Shown here piece by piece: positions 33,830 through 42,892 of a stretch of DNA of 64,000 nt. Every line of letters begins with the position of its first letter. The stretch's first letter is position 1. The notes under the pieces were generated by a model. That model was not told the origin of the DNA, made no database searches, and saw only the letters and a program-made list of their open reading frames with translations. A program made the position numbers and the translations under genes. Source of the stretch: JAJEBT01 sp965221485 (GTDB taxonomy: Bacteria > Pseudomonadota > Alphaproteobacteria > MPNO01 > UBA830); the NCBI GenBank assembly GCA_965221485.1, contig OZ244893.1, positions 1,550,001-1,614,000 on the forward strand, read 5' to 3'.

Positions 33830-34984
33830 TTACGGCCAGAGTTGTCGTGACGCCAGCTCCGCTCCGTTGGCAATCGCTTCGAACTTGGCCCAGATCACGG
33901 TCGGATGAACCTCTGTGTGGTAACAGGCCTGGGAGGAAAAGCCGCAATCTGCACCGGCCACGACCCGTTCACGACCCACAAGCTGCGCATAACGAACCAG
34001 CCGTTCCGCAATCAGTTCGGGATGTTCAACAATGTTGCTGGCATGGGTGATGACACCCGGAATCAGGACCCGTCCCTCCGGAAGCGTGATGTCTTCCCAG
34101 ATATGATATTCGTGCTCATGCCGTGCATTGGCGGCCTCGAAAGAATAGGATCCGGCCTTGATCCGGAGCATGTAGCGGGCAACATCGCGCATCGGGGCCT
34201 CGTGAATGCGAGGGCCTTCATTGATTCCATAACAGGTATGGTAACGGATCCGATCCTCCGGGATCCCTCTCAGGGCGTGGTTAAGAGCCTCAATATAGAG
34301 TGTCGCCTTGCGATCCTGCTCCCTGGCGTCAAGGGTCGTGTCAACGAGCGTGTCGCACAGGAACGGATCATCAATCTGCAGTAACAGTCCGGCGGCAGCA
34401 ATCGCCTCATATTCCTCACGCAAGGCTTCGGCAACCGCCTCGGCATATTCCTCTTCCGTGGCGTAATACCCGTTACTTCCGACGCCGGCCGGGGATACGG
34501 CCGGCATGAAAGCATCTTCACAGTCGCATCCTTTCATCGCTGCCCTGAGGTTGGCGATATCGCGTTCGAGAGCCTTGTGCCCCTTGTAGCGGACCGGTCC
34601 GACACAACGCATGGGACGCATTGGGGTGACAGCTCCCCCGAGCATCGCCCGGGCAAAATAGGCCTCGTAATATTCGGGAAAGGCTTCGCGTTCGGCGGCG
34701 AAGAGTGTAAAGGCTTCGTCCGGTTGCGCCTCGAAGCCATCGATCCGCTCCTCAATGTAAGAGAAAAAGCCGGGTTTCGACATTTCGCCATCACTCACGA
34801 CATCGATTCCGAGGTCAGACTGGCGACGTACGATTTCATTCACACCTGCGGCAATCTCTCGCTCCAGATCATCCTCAGACCACGTTTCGCCCGTGAATTT
34901 TGCCTTCATTACATCAAGAACCGTCGTCGTTCGAGGAAGACTTCCGGCATGTGTGGTCAGGATACGCTCTTCACTCCCCTGCAT
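33830..34984 (-). CDS. Cobalamin-independent methionine synthase (MetE C-terminal)-like alkyltransferase
   Basis: 384 residues, TIM barrel of the UROD/MetE family. Zinc ligands fit His and Cys in YHTCYG and Cys in GADCGFSS, so a zinc-thiolate methyl or alkyl transfer is likely. The N terminus RILTTHAGSLPRT and the DGEMSKPGFFSY segment are typical of the short single-barrel group, which includes epoxyalkane:CoM transferases and unknown demethylases, not of full-length MetE (about 750 aa). Start 34984 is supported by GGGGAGAG; the frame upstream to 35269 is not conserved. It is divergent from the RidA/NtaA/aminotransferase/thiolase group. Confidence 0.85.
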   Translation of the reverse strand: MQGSEERILTTHAGSLPRTTTVLDVMKAKFTGETWSEDDLEREIAAGVNEIVRRQSDLGIDVVSDGEMSKPGFFSYIEERIDGFEAQPDEAFTLFAAEREAFPEYYEAYFARAMLGGAVTPMRPMRCVGPVRYKGHKALERDIANLRAAMKGCDCEDAFMPAVSPAGVGSNGYYATEEEYAEAVAEALREEYEAIAAAGLLLQIDDPFLCDTLVDTTLDAREQDRKATLYIEALNHALRGIPEDRIRYHTCYGINEGPRIHEAPMRDVARYMLRIKAGSYSFEAANARHEHEYHIWEDITLPEGRVLIPGVITHASNIVEHPELIAERLVRYAQLVGRERVVAGADCGFSSQACYHTEVHPTVIWAKFEAIANGAELASRQLWP

Positions 34985-35521
34985 TCTGCTCTCCCCGCTG
35001 AGATGCCGGCGCCAGGTCCTTGCCGGCAGGTTCAAATGACTGCTTCCCGTTATCCCCTGTTCCCGGGATATCTGGCCCTGAAGCCCGGATTGCCACAGCA
35101 GTCCTGCCGGCATTTTACTGCATCGGAAGGATTGCGTCCCGAGCGTGGCGTACCGGGACTTGCTGCCTGCACCGTCAGACGGAGACGGGTATCGCCGTGC
35201 AAGGACAAGAAGTGCTTCACGGGTGTTTTCCCAATAAACGGGGGATCCCGAGAGAAGGACAACCGGCATCGCAGTGCCAGGACACTTCGCAAGTCAGGAT
35301 CATCGAGAAAATTAATACCCGGGCTTGACCCGATCGCTTCCCTGGGTTCGCATGTTCGGGGTACAGGAAGGCTCACGGATTGCGGAACGGCGCAACTCCG
35401 ATCGGGTGACGCTGTCAATACCGCAATCACCAGGACGATCGGCCACCCGGCAATACGTCACGAACTGCACCCGGGAGCCATGGCCCGTACGCCGCCTGCA
35501 ACAGACAGAAAGGAAACAGAC
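34985..35521. promoter_or_regulatory. Divergent intergenic region
   Basis: 537 bases between the MetE-like (minus) and RidA (plus) starts. Open frames cross it on both strands, continuing from each gene, but neither has family similarity. No operator symmetry was identified. Confidence 0.35.
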
Positions 35522-35935
35522 ATGTCGGCCAATATCTCGATTTACAACCCTTCGTCTCTTGGCGCCCCCCTCGGGCAGTACTGTCACGTGACTCGGGTCA
35601 AGGCGAGCGAATTTCTGTTCATCGCGGGTTCGCTGTCGGCGGATCGCGACGGAAACATCGTGGGCGCCGATCTTGACTTCGAGGCTCAATGCCATCAGGT
35701 ATTCGGCAACATAGAAAAGGCCCTCGAATCAGCTGATGCCGGCTGGCAGAACATCGTCCAGTTCACCACTTACCTGACCGCGTCTCAGTGGATTCCGCGC
35801 TTCATGACGTACAGGATGGAAAATTTCCCGAAGATGTTTCCCGACGGAAAATACCCGCCCAACACCTTGCTCATGGTTGACCGCCTTGTGCAGGAACCGT
35901 TCCTTGTCGAGGTGCAGGCCATCGCAGCAATATGA
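35522..35935 (+). CDS. RidA-family protein
   Basis: 137 residues of the YjgF/YER057c/UK114 fold. Elements: FLFIAGSLSADRDGNIVG, FEAQCHQVFGNIEKALESADAGW, NIVQFTTYLTA, and the end PPNTLLMVDRLVQEPFLVEVQAIA. The canonical Arg that binds the carboxylate (in the R-P-E-x-L-V-E-I region) appears shifted to DRLVQEPFLVEV, so it belongs to a Rid subgroup that may not deaminate enamines. AAAGGAAAC precedes ATG. Together with a class V aminotransferase downstream it suggests handling of reactive enamine or imine intermediates. Confidence 0.85.
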   Translation: MSANISIYNPSSLGAPLGQYCHVTRVKASEFLFIAGSLSADRDGNIVGADLDFEAQCHQVFGNIEKALESADAGWQNIVQFTTYLTASQWIPRFMTYRMENFPKMFPDGKYPPNTLLMVDRLVQEPFLVEVQAIAAI

Positions 35936-36117
35936 AGCTGGGAACGCGCGATCAGCCTGCAGCCTGCCGGGCGCCCACATAGCGCGCGAGGCCTATGGAC
36001 TCCTGGTGTCCCCGGTCTGATGAAGCCGGATCGTGGACCCTGGCGAGATCGCAACGGGGCCGGATCAAATCCCGGTCACTCTGGACCTGTCCGTAACAAC
36101 GGGGGAAATGAACACTC

Positions 36118-37461
36118 ATGAGTTCCAGCCGCAAACTCCATCTCAACGCGTTCATGCGACCGGCAACGATTCATACCGGTGGCTGGCGTTACCCTGACTC
36201 CTGGCCTGACGCCAACTTCAACTTCAGCCATATTCGCCATTTTGCCGAGCGCCTCGAGGAAGCACGATTTGACAGCTTTTTCATGGCCGATCACCTCGCG
36301 GTTCTGAATATGCCGATGGACGCCCTGCGGCGTTCGGCCACGCCAACATCTTTCGAGCCTTTCACGCTCCTTTCGGCACTCGCCATGGTCACGAAACATC
36401 TGGGGCTCATGGCTACCGGTTCGACAACCTATGAAGAGCCCTATCACATCGCCCGGCGCTTTGCCTCTCTGGATCACCTGAGCGGCGGGCGTGCAGGCTG
36501 GAACATCGTGACCACCTCCAATCCGAACGCGTCAATGAATTTCGGGCGCGAAGAACATATGGCCCATGCGGATCGATACCGGCGTGCCCGCGAGTTCTAT
36601 GATGTCGTCACCGGCCTCTGGGACAGCTGGAATGAAGACGCGTTCATCCATGACCAGGAAAACGGGTTTTTCATGGACCCTGGCCGCATGCATGTTCTGG
36701 ATCACCGCGGCGAGTTCTTTGATGTCCGCGGCCCCCTCAACATAGCCCGACCAATCCAGGGATGGCCTGTCATTGTGCAAGCCGGAGGCTCGGACGCGGG
36801 CCGACAACTCGCAGCCGAAACTGCGGAAGCCGTCTTCGCCGCCCAGGCCAACCTTGAAGCCGGGCAAGCCTTCTATCGCGACGTCAAGGAGCGGATGAAA
36901 CAGATCGGGCGCAATCCCGACCACCTCAAAATCATGCCGGCCTGTTTCGTGGTCGTCGGAGACACGGTAGAGGAGGCCCGCGCGAAGCGCGCCAGACTCG
37001 ACAGCCTTGTCCACGCCGAAAGCGCCATCGCATCGCTGTCCATCACGCTTGGCTGCGACGCCTCCCGGTTCGATCCCGACGGCCCACTGCCCGAGATCCC
37101 GGAAAGCAACGCAACCAAGTCCGGACGGGAACGCGCCATCAACCTTGCAGAGCGCGAGGGGCTGACCGTCCGCCAGCTCGCCCAGAGGTTGGGCGGATAT
37201 TCGGGACTGGCCATGGTCGGAACCCCGCAGACCATCGCGGACGAGATGGAAGAATGGCTTGAGACCCGGGGAAGTGACGGCTTCACGATCATGTTCCCGT
37301 ACCTGCCCCAGGGTCTTGACGATTTTGTCGACCGCGTCATCCCCGTGCTCAGGGATCGCAGTCTGTTCCGGAAGGAATATGAGGGCCAGACACTGCGCGA
37401 CAACCTTGGTCTGCCGCGTCCGGAAAACCGCTTCTTTCGGACCCAAATGGCCGCAGAATAA
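36118..37461 (+). CDS. NtaA/SnaA/DszA-type FMN-dependent monooxygenase
   Basis: 447 residues, the long luciferase-like group of two-component monooxygenases that attack nitrilotriacetate, sulfones and pristinamycin. Typical runs: LNAFMRPATIHTGGWRYPDS, FDSFFMADHLAVL, DHLSGGRAGWNIVTTSNP, FDVRGPLNIARPIQGWPVIVQAGGSDAGR, and DGFTIMFPYLPQGLDDFVDRVIPVL. It uses FMNH2 delivered by a separate reductase, which is not in the window. GGGGGAAA precedes ATG. It lies 182 bases behind RidA and 380 bases ahead of the aminotransferase. C-N or C-S bond cleavage is the best guess. Confidence 0.9.
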   Translation: MSSSRKLHLNAFMRPATIHTGGWRYPDSWPDANFNFSHIRHFAERLEEARFDSFFMADHLAVLNMPMDALRRSATPTSFEPFTLLSALAMVTKHLGLMATGSTTYEEPYHIARRFASLDHLSGGRAGWNIVTTSNPNASMNFGREEHMAHADRYRRAREFYDVVTGLWDSWNEDAFIHDQENGFFMDPGRMHVLDHRGEFFDVRGPLNIARPIQGWPVIVQAGGSDAGRQLAAETAEAVFAAQANLEAGQAFYRDVKERMKQIGRNPDHLKIMPACFVVVGDTVEEARAKRARLDSLVHAESAIASLSITLGCDASRFDPDGPLPEIPESNATKSGRERAINLAEREGLTVRQLAQRLGGYSGLAMVGTPQTIADEMEEWLETRGSDGFTIMFPYLPQGLDDFVDRVIPVLRDRSLFRKEYEGQTLRDNLGLPRPENRFFRTQMAAE

Positions 37462-37841
37462 CCGAACGGCGGCGATCCGTGCCCTGGGTCGCCGGAACCG
37501 CAATGATTCCTCACAGCGAGGCGTTACTGCCGTTCCGGGGCCACAATTTGAACGGGTACGGCACGGTGAACCGGCCGGGCCCCGGCTCCCCTGATGGTGG
37601 TCCCGGGAACACATGTCTTCCTGTGAGCATGGGTACGAAGGCAGTATCGGAACTGCAGCGCAGCAGGCTCCCTTTCGCCGCCGCGCCCGATCATGTTCGT
37701 AATGACCCCGCCGCAGAATGGTTTGTTCTTCATCGTGTCAGCGTTCAATCACGTGAGAAAGCGGACCAGTCAGGAATTCCGGTTGTCCCGACCGCCCCGT
37801 GTCCGCTAAAAGACGCCTTGCATCAAAGAACGGAGATAGTT
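37462..37841. other. Gap between NtaA-type gene and aminotransferase
   Basis: 380 bases. The frame of the downstream aminotransferase stays open through most of it but has no similarity before the GTG at 37842. No terminator or operator seen. Confidence 0.4.
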
Positions 37842-38984
37842 GTGTCCAAGCCGATGGAAGTGGATCCGGACGGACTGTTCGAATATTCAGTGGTCTTCAC
37901 CGACCGCTCGCTCAACCATATGTCACTGCGCTTTCAGGACGTAATGCGGGATGTCTCGACGACCCTTAAAACCGTATATAACGCCGATGCCGTGGCCCTT
38001 GTGCCGGGGGGCGGGACCTACGGAATGGAAGCCGTGGCAAGGCAGCTGGCAACAGACAGACACTGCCTGGTCATCCGGAATGGCTGGTTCAGCTACCGGT
38101 GGAGCCAGATTTTTGAAGCGGGCCGCATCCCCAGTCAGGAAACGGTCCTGAAGGCCCGTCCGGTCGAGCCCGGCAGTCAGGCCAGCTATGCCCCAGCTCC
38201 GATCGACGAAGTTGTTGCCGCCATCGAACAGGAGCAACCCGACCTGGTCTTCGCTCCCCATGTGGAGACGGCATCGGGAATCATCCTGCCAGATAACTAT
38301 GTCAGAGACGTTGCGGAAGCAGTCCACAAGATCGGTGGGCTGCTGATTCTCGACTGTATCGCGTCCGGAACGATCTGGATTGACATGAAGGATCTGGGTG
38401 TCGACGTGCTGATCAGCGCACCCCAGAAAGGTTGGAGCTCCTCTCCCTGCAGCGCTCTCGTCATGCTTTCGGAACGCGCTCGCGAACGGATCCGGACATC
38501 AAGCAGTTCGAGCTTTGCCGCCGATCTCGGAAAGTGGCTCCAGATCATGGAGGCGTATGAAGGCGGTGGCCACGCCTATCACGCGACCATGCCCACCGAT
38601 GCAATCACGACCTTTCACGCAACGATGAAGGAAACCGCCGCCTACGGATTTGAACGTGTGATGACGGAACAGCGTGAACTCGGGGCCCGGGTCCGTTCCC
38701 TGCTGTCCAACCGCGGATTCAAGAGCCTTGCTGCCAGCGGTTTCGGCGCACCCGGCGTAGTCGTCAGCTATACCGATGATCCCGATATCCATAATGGCCG
38801 CAAGTTTGCAGCCGCCGGGCTCCAGACTGCAGCCGGCGTACCGCTCATGTGCGACGAACCCGAAGGCTTCCGGACCTTCCGCATCGGTCTGTTCGGCCTC
38901 GACAAACTCGGGAATATCGACCGGACAGTCTCACGGCTCGACGACGCCCTGAACCAGGTGATCGGCAGTTCGAACCTCCGTTAA
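37842..38984 (+). CDS. Class V PLP-dependent aminotransferase
   Basis: 380 residues, fold-type I class V (serine-pyruvate/alanine-glyoxylate/phosphonate type). Key runs: VPGGGTYGMEAVARQL, LVIRNGWFSYRW, APHVETASGIILPDNY, the Asp in LILDCIASGTIWIDM, and the Schiff-base lysine in LISAPQKGWSSSPC. GTG at 37842 (MSKPMEVDP) is chosen for its GGAG seven bases upstream and for fitting the family N terminus. It is followed after 21 bases by the thiolase gene and is probably cotranscribed. Likely donor Ala or Ser with an oxo-acid acceptor; not resolvable further. Confidence 0.88.
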   Translation: MSKPMEVDPDGLFEYSVVFTDRSLNHMSLRFQDVMRDVSTTLKTVYNADAVALVPGGGTYGMEAVARQLATDRHCLVIRNGWFSYRWSQIFEAGRIPSQETVLKARPVEPGSQASYAPAPIDEVVAAIEQEQPDLVFAPHVETASGIILPDNYVRDVAEAVHKIGGLLILDCIASGTIWIDMKDLGVDVLISAPQKGWSSSPCSALVMLSERARERIRTSSSSSFAADLGKWLQIMEAYEGGGHAYHATMPTDAITTFHATMKETAAYGFERVMTEQRELGARVRSLLSNRGFKSLAASGFGAPGVVVSYTDDPDIHNGRKFAAAGLQTAAGVPLMCDEPEGFRTFRIGLFGLDKLGNIDRTVSRLDDALNQVIGSSNLR

Positions 38985-39005
38985 ATCCCGAGGGTGCAAC
39001 CATCC

Positions 39006-40211
39006 ATGTCCCATGCCTACATTCCTTACCGGGGCTACTGGTCGAGCCCGTTTGCCAAGTGGCAGGGTTCACTCAGCCATCTCAATTCCGTGAAGTTTGC
39101 GGCTCATGTCGCAACAGGCGAACTCGCTGATCGTGATATTGATGCTTCCGAATTCGACACAGCTATTCTCGGTCTGACCGTCCCCCAGCAGAGTTCGTTC
39201 TTCGGAACTCCCTGGCTGATGGCCATGATGGATGCGGATCGGGTCACCGGCCCCACGGTTTCACAGGCTTGCGCAACATCAGCCCGCTGTCTCCAGACGG
39301 CGCACAGCGAAATTGCCGGCGCGTCGGCAGCCAGAGCCCTGGTCATGACCACGGACCGGACTTCCAACGGACCCAATCTCTATTATCCGGACCCGTCGGC
39401 GCCAGGCGGAACCGGCGCCAACGAGAACTGGGTGATGGACAATTTCGGGCATGACCCTTACGCCCGGGTCGCGATGATCGATACCGCAGAAAATGTTGCA
39501 CGCAAATGGCAGATCACCACGGAGGAACAGCATGACGTGGTAGCGTGCCGCTACGCCCAGTATGAAGAAGCCACCGCCGACGAACACGCGTTTCAGAAGC
39601 GCTACATGCGCCTGCCCTTTGAGATACCGGATCGCCGATTGCGCAAGACGATTGGAGAGCTCTCGGGCGACGAGGGAATCTATCCCACGTCGCGGGACAA
39701 ACTGGACTCTCTCAAACCCGTCCTGAAAGACGGCACTGTGACCTATGCCGGCCAGACGCACCCCGCCGATGGCACCACCGCCATGATCGTCTCGACACGG
39801 GAAGGCGCCCGTGAAATGTCGGCAGACCCCCATATCGAAATCCGTCTCGCAGGCTTCGGACAGGCCAGAACCGACAAGGCGTACATGCCGCATGCGCCGG
39901 TGCCGGCCTCGCAGCGGGCGCTCAACGACTCCGGCATCAGGCTGGAAGACATCCGGGCCGTCAAGACCCACAATCCCTTTGCCGTCAACGACATCGTATT
40001 TTGCCGCGAAACCGGCTACCGGATGGAGCGCATGAACAATTATGGCTGCTCGCTGATCTGGGGTCATCCCCAGGGGCCAACCGGCCTGCGAGCGATCTGC
40101 GAACTGATAGAGGAACTGGTTCTCGCCGGTGGCGGTTACGGCCTGTTCAACGGCTGCGCTGCGGGCGACAGTGCCATGGCCGTGGTCCTGGAAGTCAGCG
40201 ATACCCGCTGA
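39006..40211 (+). CDS. Thiolase-family (SCP-x-like) acyltransferase
   Basis: 401 residues. Nucleophilic Cys in SQACATSARC, later NPFAVNDI (in place of the NEAF loop), the active His in GCSLIWGHPQGPTGLR and the second Cys in NGCAAGDSAMA. Overall order matches degradative thiolases (3-ketoacyl-CoA plus CoA to acetyl-CoA) of the acetyl-CoA acetyltransferase/SCP-x branch. GAGGG lies 12 bases before ATG. It terminates the RidA/NtaA/aminotransferase direction and meets a convergent VOC gene 10 bases on. It implies a beta-keto CoA ester in this pathway, although no ligase is adjacent. Confidence 0.88.
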   Translation: MSHAYIPYRGYWSSPFAKWQGSLSHLNSVKFAAHVATGELADRDIDASEFDTAILGLTVPQQSSFFGTPWLMAMMDADRVTGPTVSQACATSARCLQTAHSEIAGASAARALVMTTDRTSNGPNLYYPDPSAPGGTGANENWVMDNFGHDPYARVAMIDTAENVARKWQITTEEQHDVVACRYAQYEEATADEHAFQKRYMRLPFEIPDRRLRKTIGELSGDEGIYPTSRDKLDSLKPVLKDGTVTYAGQTHPADGTTAMIVSTREGAREMSADPHIEIRLAGFGQARTDKAYMPHAPVPASQRALNDSGIRLEDIRAVKTHNPFAVNDIVFCRETGYRMERMNNYGCSLIWGHPQGPTGLRAICELIEELVLAGGGYGLFNGCAAGDSAMAVVLEVSDTR

Positions 40212-40212
40212 A

Positions 40213-40232
40213 GGGCGGCATTCAAACCGCCC
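40213..40232. terminator. Bidirectional hairpin between thiolase and VOC genes
   Basis: GGGCGG / CCGCCC stem with an 8-base loop, immediately behind the thiolase stop and overlapping the VOC stop codon. No T-run, so a weak or factor-assisted terminator. Confidence 0.35.
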
Positions 40233-40608
40233 GGTTGCCAGCGTGCGAAGACGTGATCTTGAGCTGATGGCCAGACGGTATTCTCAAATGGAACGATGAA
40301 TGTATCGACCCTGAGGTGATTTCACCCGGGAGAAAGCCCCTCTCGAGATAGTCGGTACGAGCCTGTTCGATGTCGTCGACCATAATGTCAAACGGGGCCG
40401 GCGTTCCCTCCGCAACGGGGTCCTCACTGCCTGAGACGATAAGGTGGGTTCCACCGCGGAGTTCCAGAACACCATAACGCTCGCTGCGAAAAATGCGGCG
40501 CAACCCCAGCGCTTCGAAGCCATCAATCGTTTCCTCGACATTCGGAGCCTGTATCCTCACATGCCCGATGGCCACCGGCGGCCGACCGTCCTCTTCATGC
40601 GTCCTCAT
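40222..40608 (-). CDS. VOC-superfamily protein
   Basis: 128 residues, a single glyoxalase/bleomycin-resistance-like domain: AIGHVRIQAPNVEETIDGFEALGL, VLELRGGTHLIV, DIMVDDIEQARTDYLERGF, and FHLRIPSGHQLKITSS. His near residue 13 and the terminal GHQLKI replace the standard H...E metal set, so metal binding is uncertain. Start at 40608 is chosen by GGGGAG eight bases upstream. It is divergent from the MarR/HpaB operon (160-base gap) and may be co-regulated. Confidence 0.78.
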   Translation of the reverse strand: MRTHEEDGRPPVAIGHVRIQAPNVEETIDGFEALGLRRIFRSERYGVLELRGGTHLIVSGSEDPVAEGTPAPFDIMVDDIEQARTDYLERGFLPGEITSGSIHSSFHLRIPSGHQLKITSSHAGNRAV

Positions 40609-40731
40609 CGGCTTTCTCCCCGCAAGCCAGGAAAACATATCGATTTCCGAATACTTGCGCCAGCAGGGTATTGACGCCCCAAAGCGGAAGGACGGCGATA
40701 GTCCATTTTTTTCAATTAAGAAATTTAGCTA

Positions 40732-40743
40732 TAAATATATTTA
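40732..40743. promoter_or_regulatory. Palindrome in the VOC/MarR divergent region
   Basis: TAAATATATTTA is a perfect 12-bp palindrome within an AT-rich pocket (40695-40765) 25 bases before the MarR start. Candidate operator for MarR autoregulation and promoter for the MarR-HpaB transcript. Confidence 0.45.
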
Positions 40744-40767
40744 ACATTCTGTTATACACATCCTGTA

Positions 40768-41376
40768 ATGAATGACACTCTCCCGATTTCCTCACCCGGC
40801 GCGTCTGACTTATGGCGTATGCCTGCCACCACGTCCCGACCAGCGCTTCTGAATGGCACCGGCAACGACTCGGATTTTCGGCAGCTCATCTATGGCATCT
40901 TTACCCTGTCAGTGAACTTTCATCGCATTCGCGACAGGATGGCCACGGCGCTCGGTCTGACCGGCATCCAGTATCACATCCTGATGGTGATCGCAGAGCT
41001 GATGCCGGCGCGCACGATTACCGTCTCGGTTGTGGCTGATCGACTTCACACGTCCAGCGCCTACATCACCATGGAAACAAAAAAACTGATAGCCCGGGGA
41101 CTTCTCGACAAAAAGCCCAATCCGGACGACGGTCGCAGTGTCCTTCTTGAACTCACAACCGAGGGGCAGGAGACAATCGAAGCCTTCGCTCCCTGCCTGC
41201 AGGCTATCAATGATGTCCTGTTTGCAGATGTTGGCCCCGAGACCTTTCGTCAATTCTGCACCATCGTCAACCACATGCACCGCACAAGCGACCATGCAGC
41301 CGATCTGGCAGAACGCCTGGCACGCGAACATGACGAAGGACGATTTGACACGTCCGTGCCAGGCATTCAACGCTGA
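40768..41376 (+). CDS. MarR-family transcriptional regulator
   Basis: 202 residues. Winged helix between about 60 and 150: LTGIQYHILMVIAEL, VSVVADRLHTSSAYITMETKKLIARGLLDKK, and wing NPDDGRSVLLELTTEG. N-terminal 35 residues are unstructured. It ends 25 bases before the HpaB-like gene and is almost certainly its regulator, sensing a phenolic or its product. The ATG at 40768 has no strong ribosome site (TCCTGTA). The second MarR of the window, not closely similar to the one at 11249. Confidence 0.87.
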   Translation: MNDTLPISSPGASDLWRMPATTSRPALLNGTGNDSDFRQLIYGIFTLSVNFHRIRDRMATALGLTGIQYHILMVIAELMPARTITVSVVADRLHTSSAYITMETKKLIARGLLDKKPNPDDGRSVLLELTTEGQETIEAFAPCLQAINDVLFADVGPETFRQFCTIVNHMHRTSDHAADLAERLAREHDEGRFDTSVPGIQR

Positions 41377-41401
41377 AACCTGCAAAGCGAGGAACCTTGC
41401 C

Positions 41402-42892
41402 ATGCTCAAGACTGGACAACAACATCTCGACTCACTGCGTGATGGCCGACGGGTCTATATCGGTGACGAACTGGTCGAGGATGTCACGACCCATCCGGCA
41501 TTCCGAAACGCTGCCCGCTCGTTCGCAATGATCTATGACCTCAAACGGGAGCCCGACAATATCAACGTCATGGCCTACGACGCCGAGGACAACGAGACCT
41601 CCACGAGCTGGTTCCTGAAACCACGGACAAGGGACGATCTTCGCAAGCGTCGTGAAACGCATCGTCGCGTCGCCCAGTGGACATACGGTCTTCTGGGGCG
41701 TTCGCCGGATCATGTCGCAAGTTTCGTAACCGGACTGACCTTTCGCCCCGACCTGTTCGAAAACAATCGCAAGGGCTTTGGCGGCCATCTCGAAGCCTAT
41801 TACGACGAGATGAGGCGGCACGACATCTTCGCCTGCTATACCGTCCTGCCACCTCAGGGAGCACGCCAGCCCGAACTCTACCACCGCGAGGGCCTGAAGG
41901 TACCGACCCTCCAGGTCGTCGATGAGGACGATACCGGTGTAACGCTGAACGGCATGAAAATGCTGGGCACATCAGCGGTCTTCGCCAACGAGACGTGGGT
42001 CGGAAATCTACTTCCCCTCGGCAAGGACCAGGCCGCGGAGAGCGTGACCTGCGCCGTGCCCCTGAATGCCCCGGGGCTCACCATCTGGACCCGAAAACCG
42101 TTCGAGCGGCACGCGATTTCCGAATTCGATGCTCCGTTCGCATGGCGGTTTGACGAAACCGATTCCATGGTGATTTTCGAAAATGTCCGAATTCCCTGGG
42201 AGAGAGTCTTCACTCACAATGACGCCCCGCTTTCCCGGGAAATCTACTTCCAGACCCCCAGTCATGCCATGGGCAATCATCAGTCCAACGTCCGCTTCCA
42301 CGAAAAACTCAAGCTCATTCTCGGCATCGCCCGCAAGTCGGCCCAACTGAACAATGTGGTTCAGGTCCCCGGTGTCCAGGACACGCTGGGCCGGCTGGCA
42401 GCCGCAGAGGCCGGTCTCGCCGGCATGATCGCCGGGCAGATCGAGGAAGCCGAGGAAATGGTTCCCGGCTATCTCAACGTCAACAGGCGCCACATGTACG
42501 GTGCCCTGCACTGGTGCACACAAAATTACGCCAACATCTGCGAAATCGTGCGCGATCTGATGGGAGGCGGACCCTTTCAGATGCCCGCCGATGTCTCTGT
42601 CATCAACGATCCCGAATTGAGGGAACAGTTCGATACATACTGGTCCGTACCAGGACAATCGGCAGTCGATCGCATGAAATTTCTCAAGATGGGCTGGGAT
42701 CTGCTGGGCAGCGACTTCGCCGGGCGGCATCAACAATATGAACGCTTCTATGCCGGACCGGCCTTTATCAATACGCTCTACAGCTTCTTCAACTGCCCAT
42801 GGGATGACATGACAGAGATCGTGGATCAGGTTCTGGACAGTTATGATCTTCCTGACAACGCGACACTGCGCCGCCCCGCCGCCGTCTCCTAA
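41402..42892 (+). CDS. 4-hydroxyphenylacetate 3-monooxygenase oxygenase component (HpaB)-like
   Basis: 496 residues, full family length. Runs typical of HpaB/PvcC: GQQHLDSLRDGRRVYIGDELVEDVTTHPAF, INDPELREQFDTYW, GLLGRSPDHVASFV, FENVRIPWERVF and the C-terminal HQQYERFYAGPAF. The enzyme hydroxylates phenolic rings with FADH2 from a separate reductase (HpaC), which is not present. Start ATG 41402 follows GAGGAACC. It is directly behind MarR, and its stop overlaps the convergent yciB stop by 4 bases. Substrate could be a chlorophenol, hydroxyphenylacetate or similar. Confidence 0.9.
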   Translation: MLKTGQQHLDSLRDGRRVYIGDELVEDVTTHPAFRNAARSFAMIYDLKREPDNINVMAYDAEDNETSTSWFLKPRTRDDLRKRRETHRRVAQWTYGLLGRSPDHVASFVTGLTFRPDLFENNRKGFGGHLEAYYDEMRRHDIFACYTVLPPQGARQPELYHREGLKVPTLQVVDEDDTGVTLNGMKMLGTSAVFANETWVGNLLPLGKDQAAESVTCAVPLNAPGLTIWTRKPFERHAISEFDAPFAWRFDETDSMVIFENVRIPWERVFTHNDAPLSREIYFQTPSHAMGNHQSNVRFHEKLKLILGIARKSAQLNNVVQVPGVQDTLGRLAAAEAGLAGMIAGQIEEAEEMVPGYLNVNRRHMYGALHWCTQNYANICEIVRDLMGGGPFQMPADVSVINDPELREQFDTYWSVPGQSAVDRMKFLKMGWDLLGSDFAGRHQQYERFYAGPAFINTLYSFFNCPWDDMTEIVDQVLDSYDLPDNATLRRPAAVS

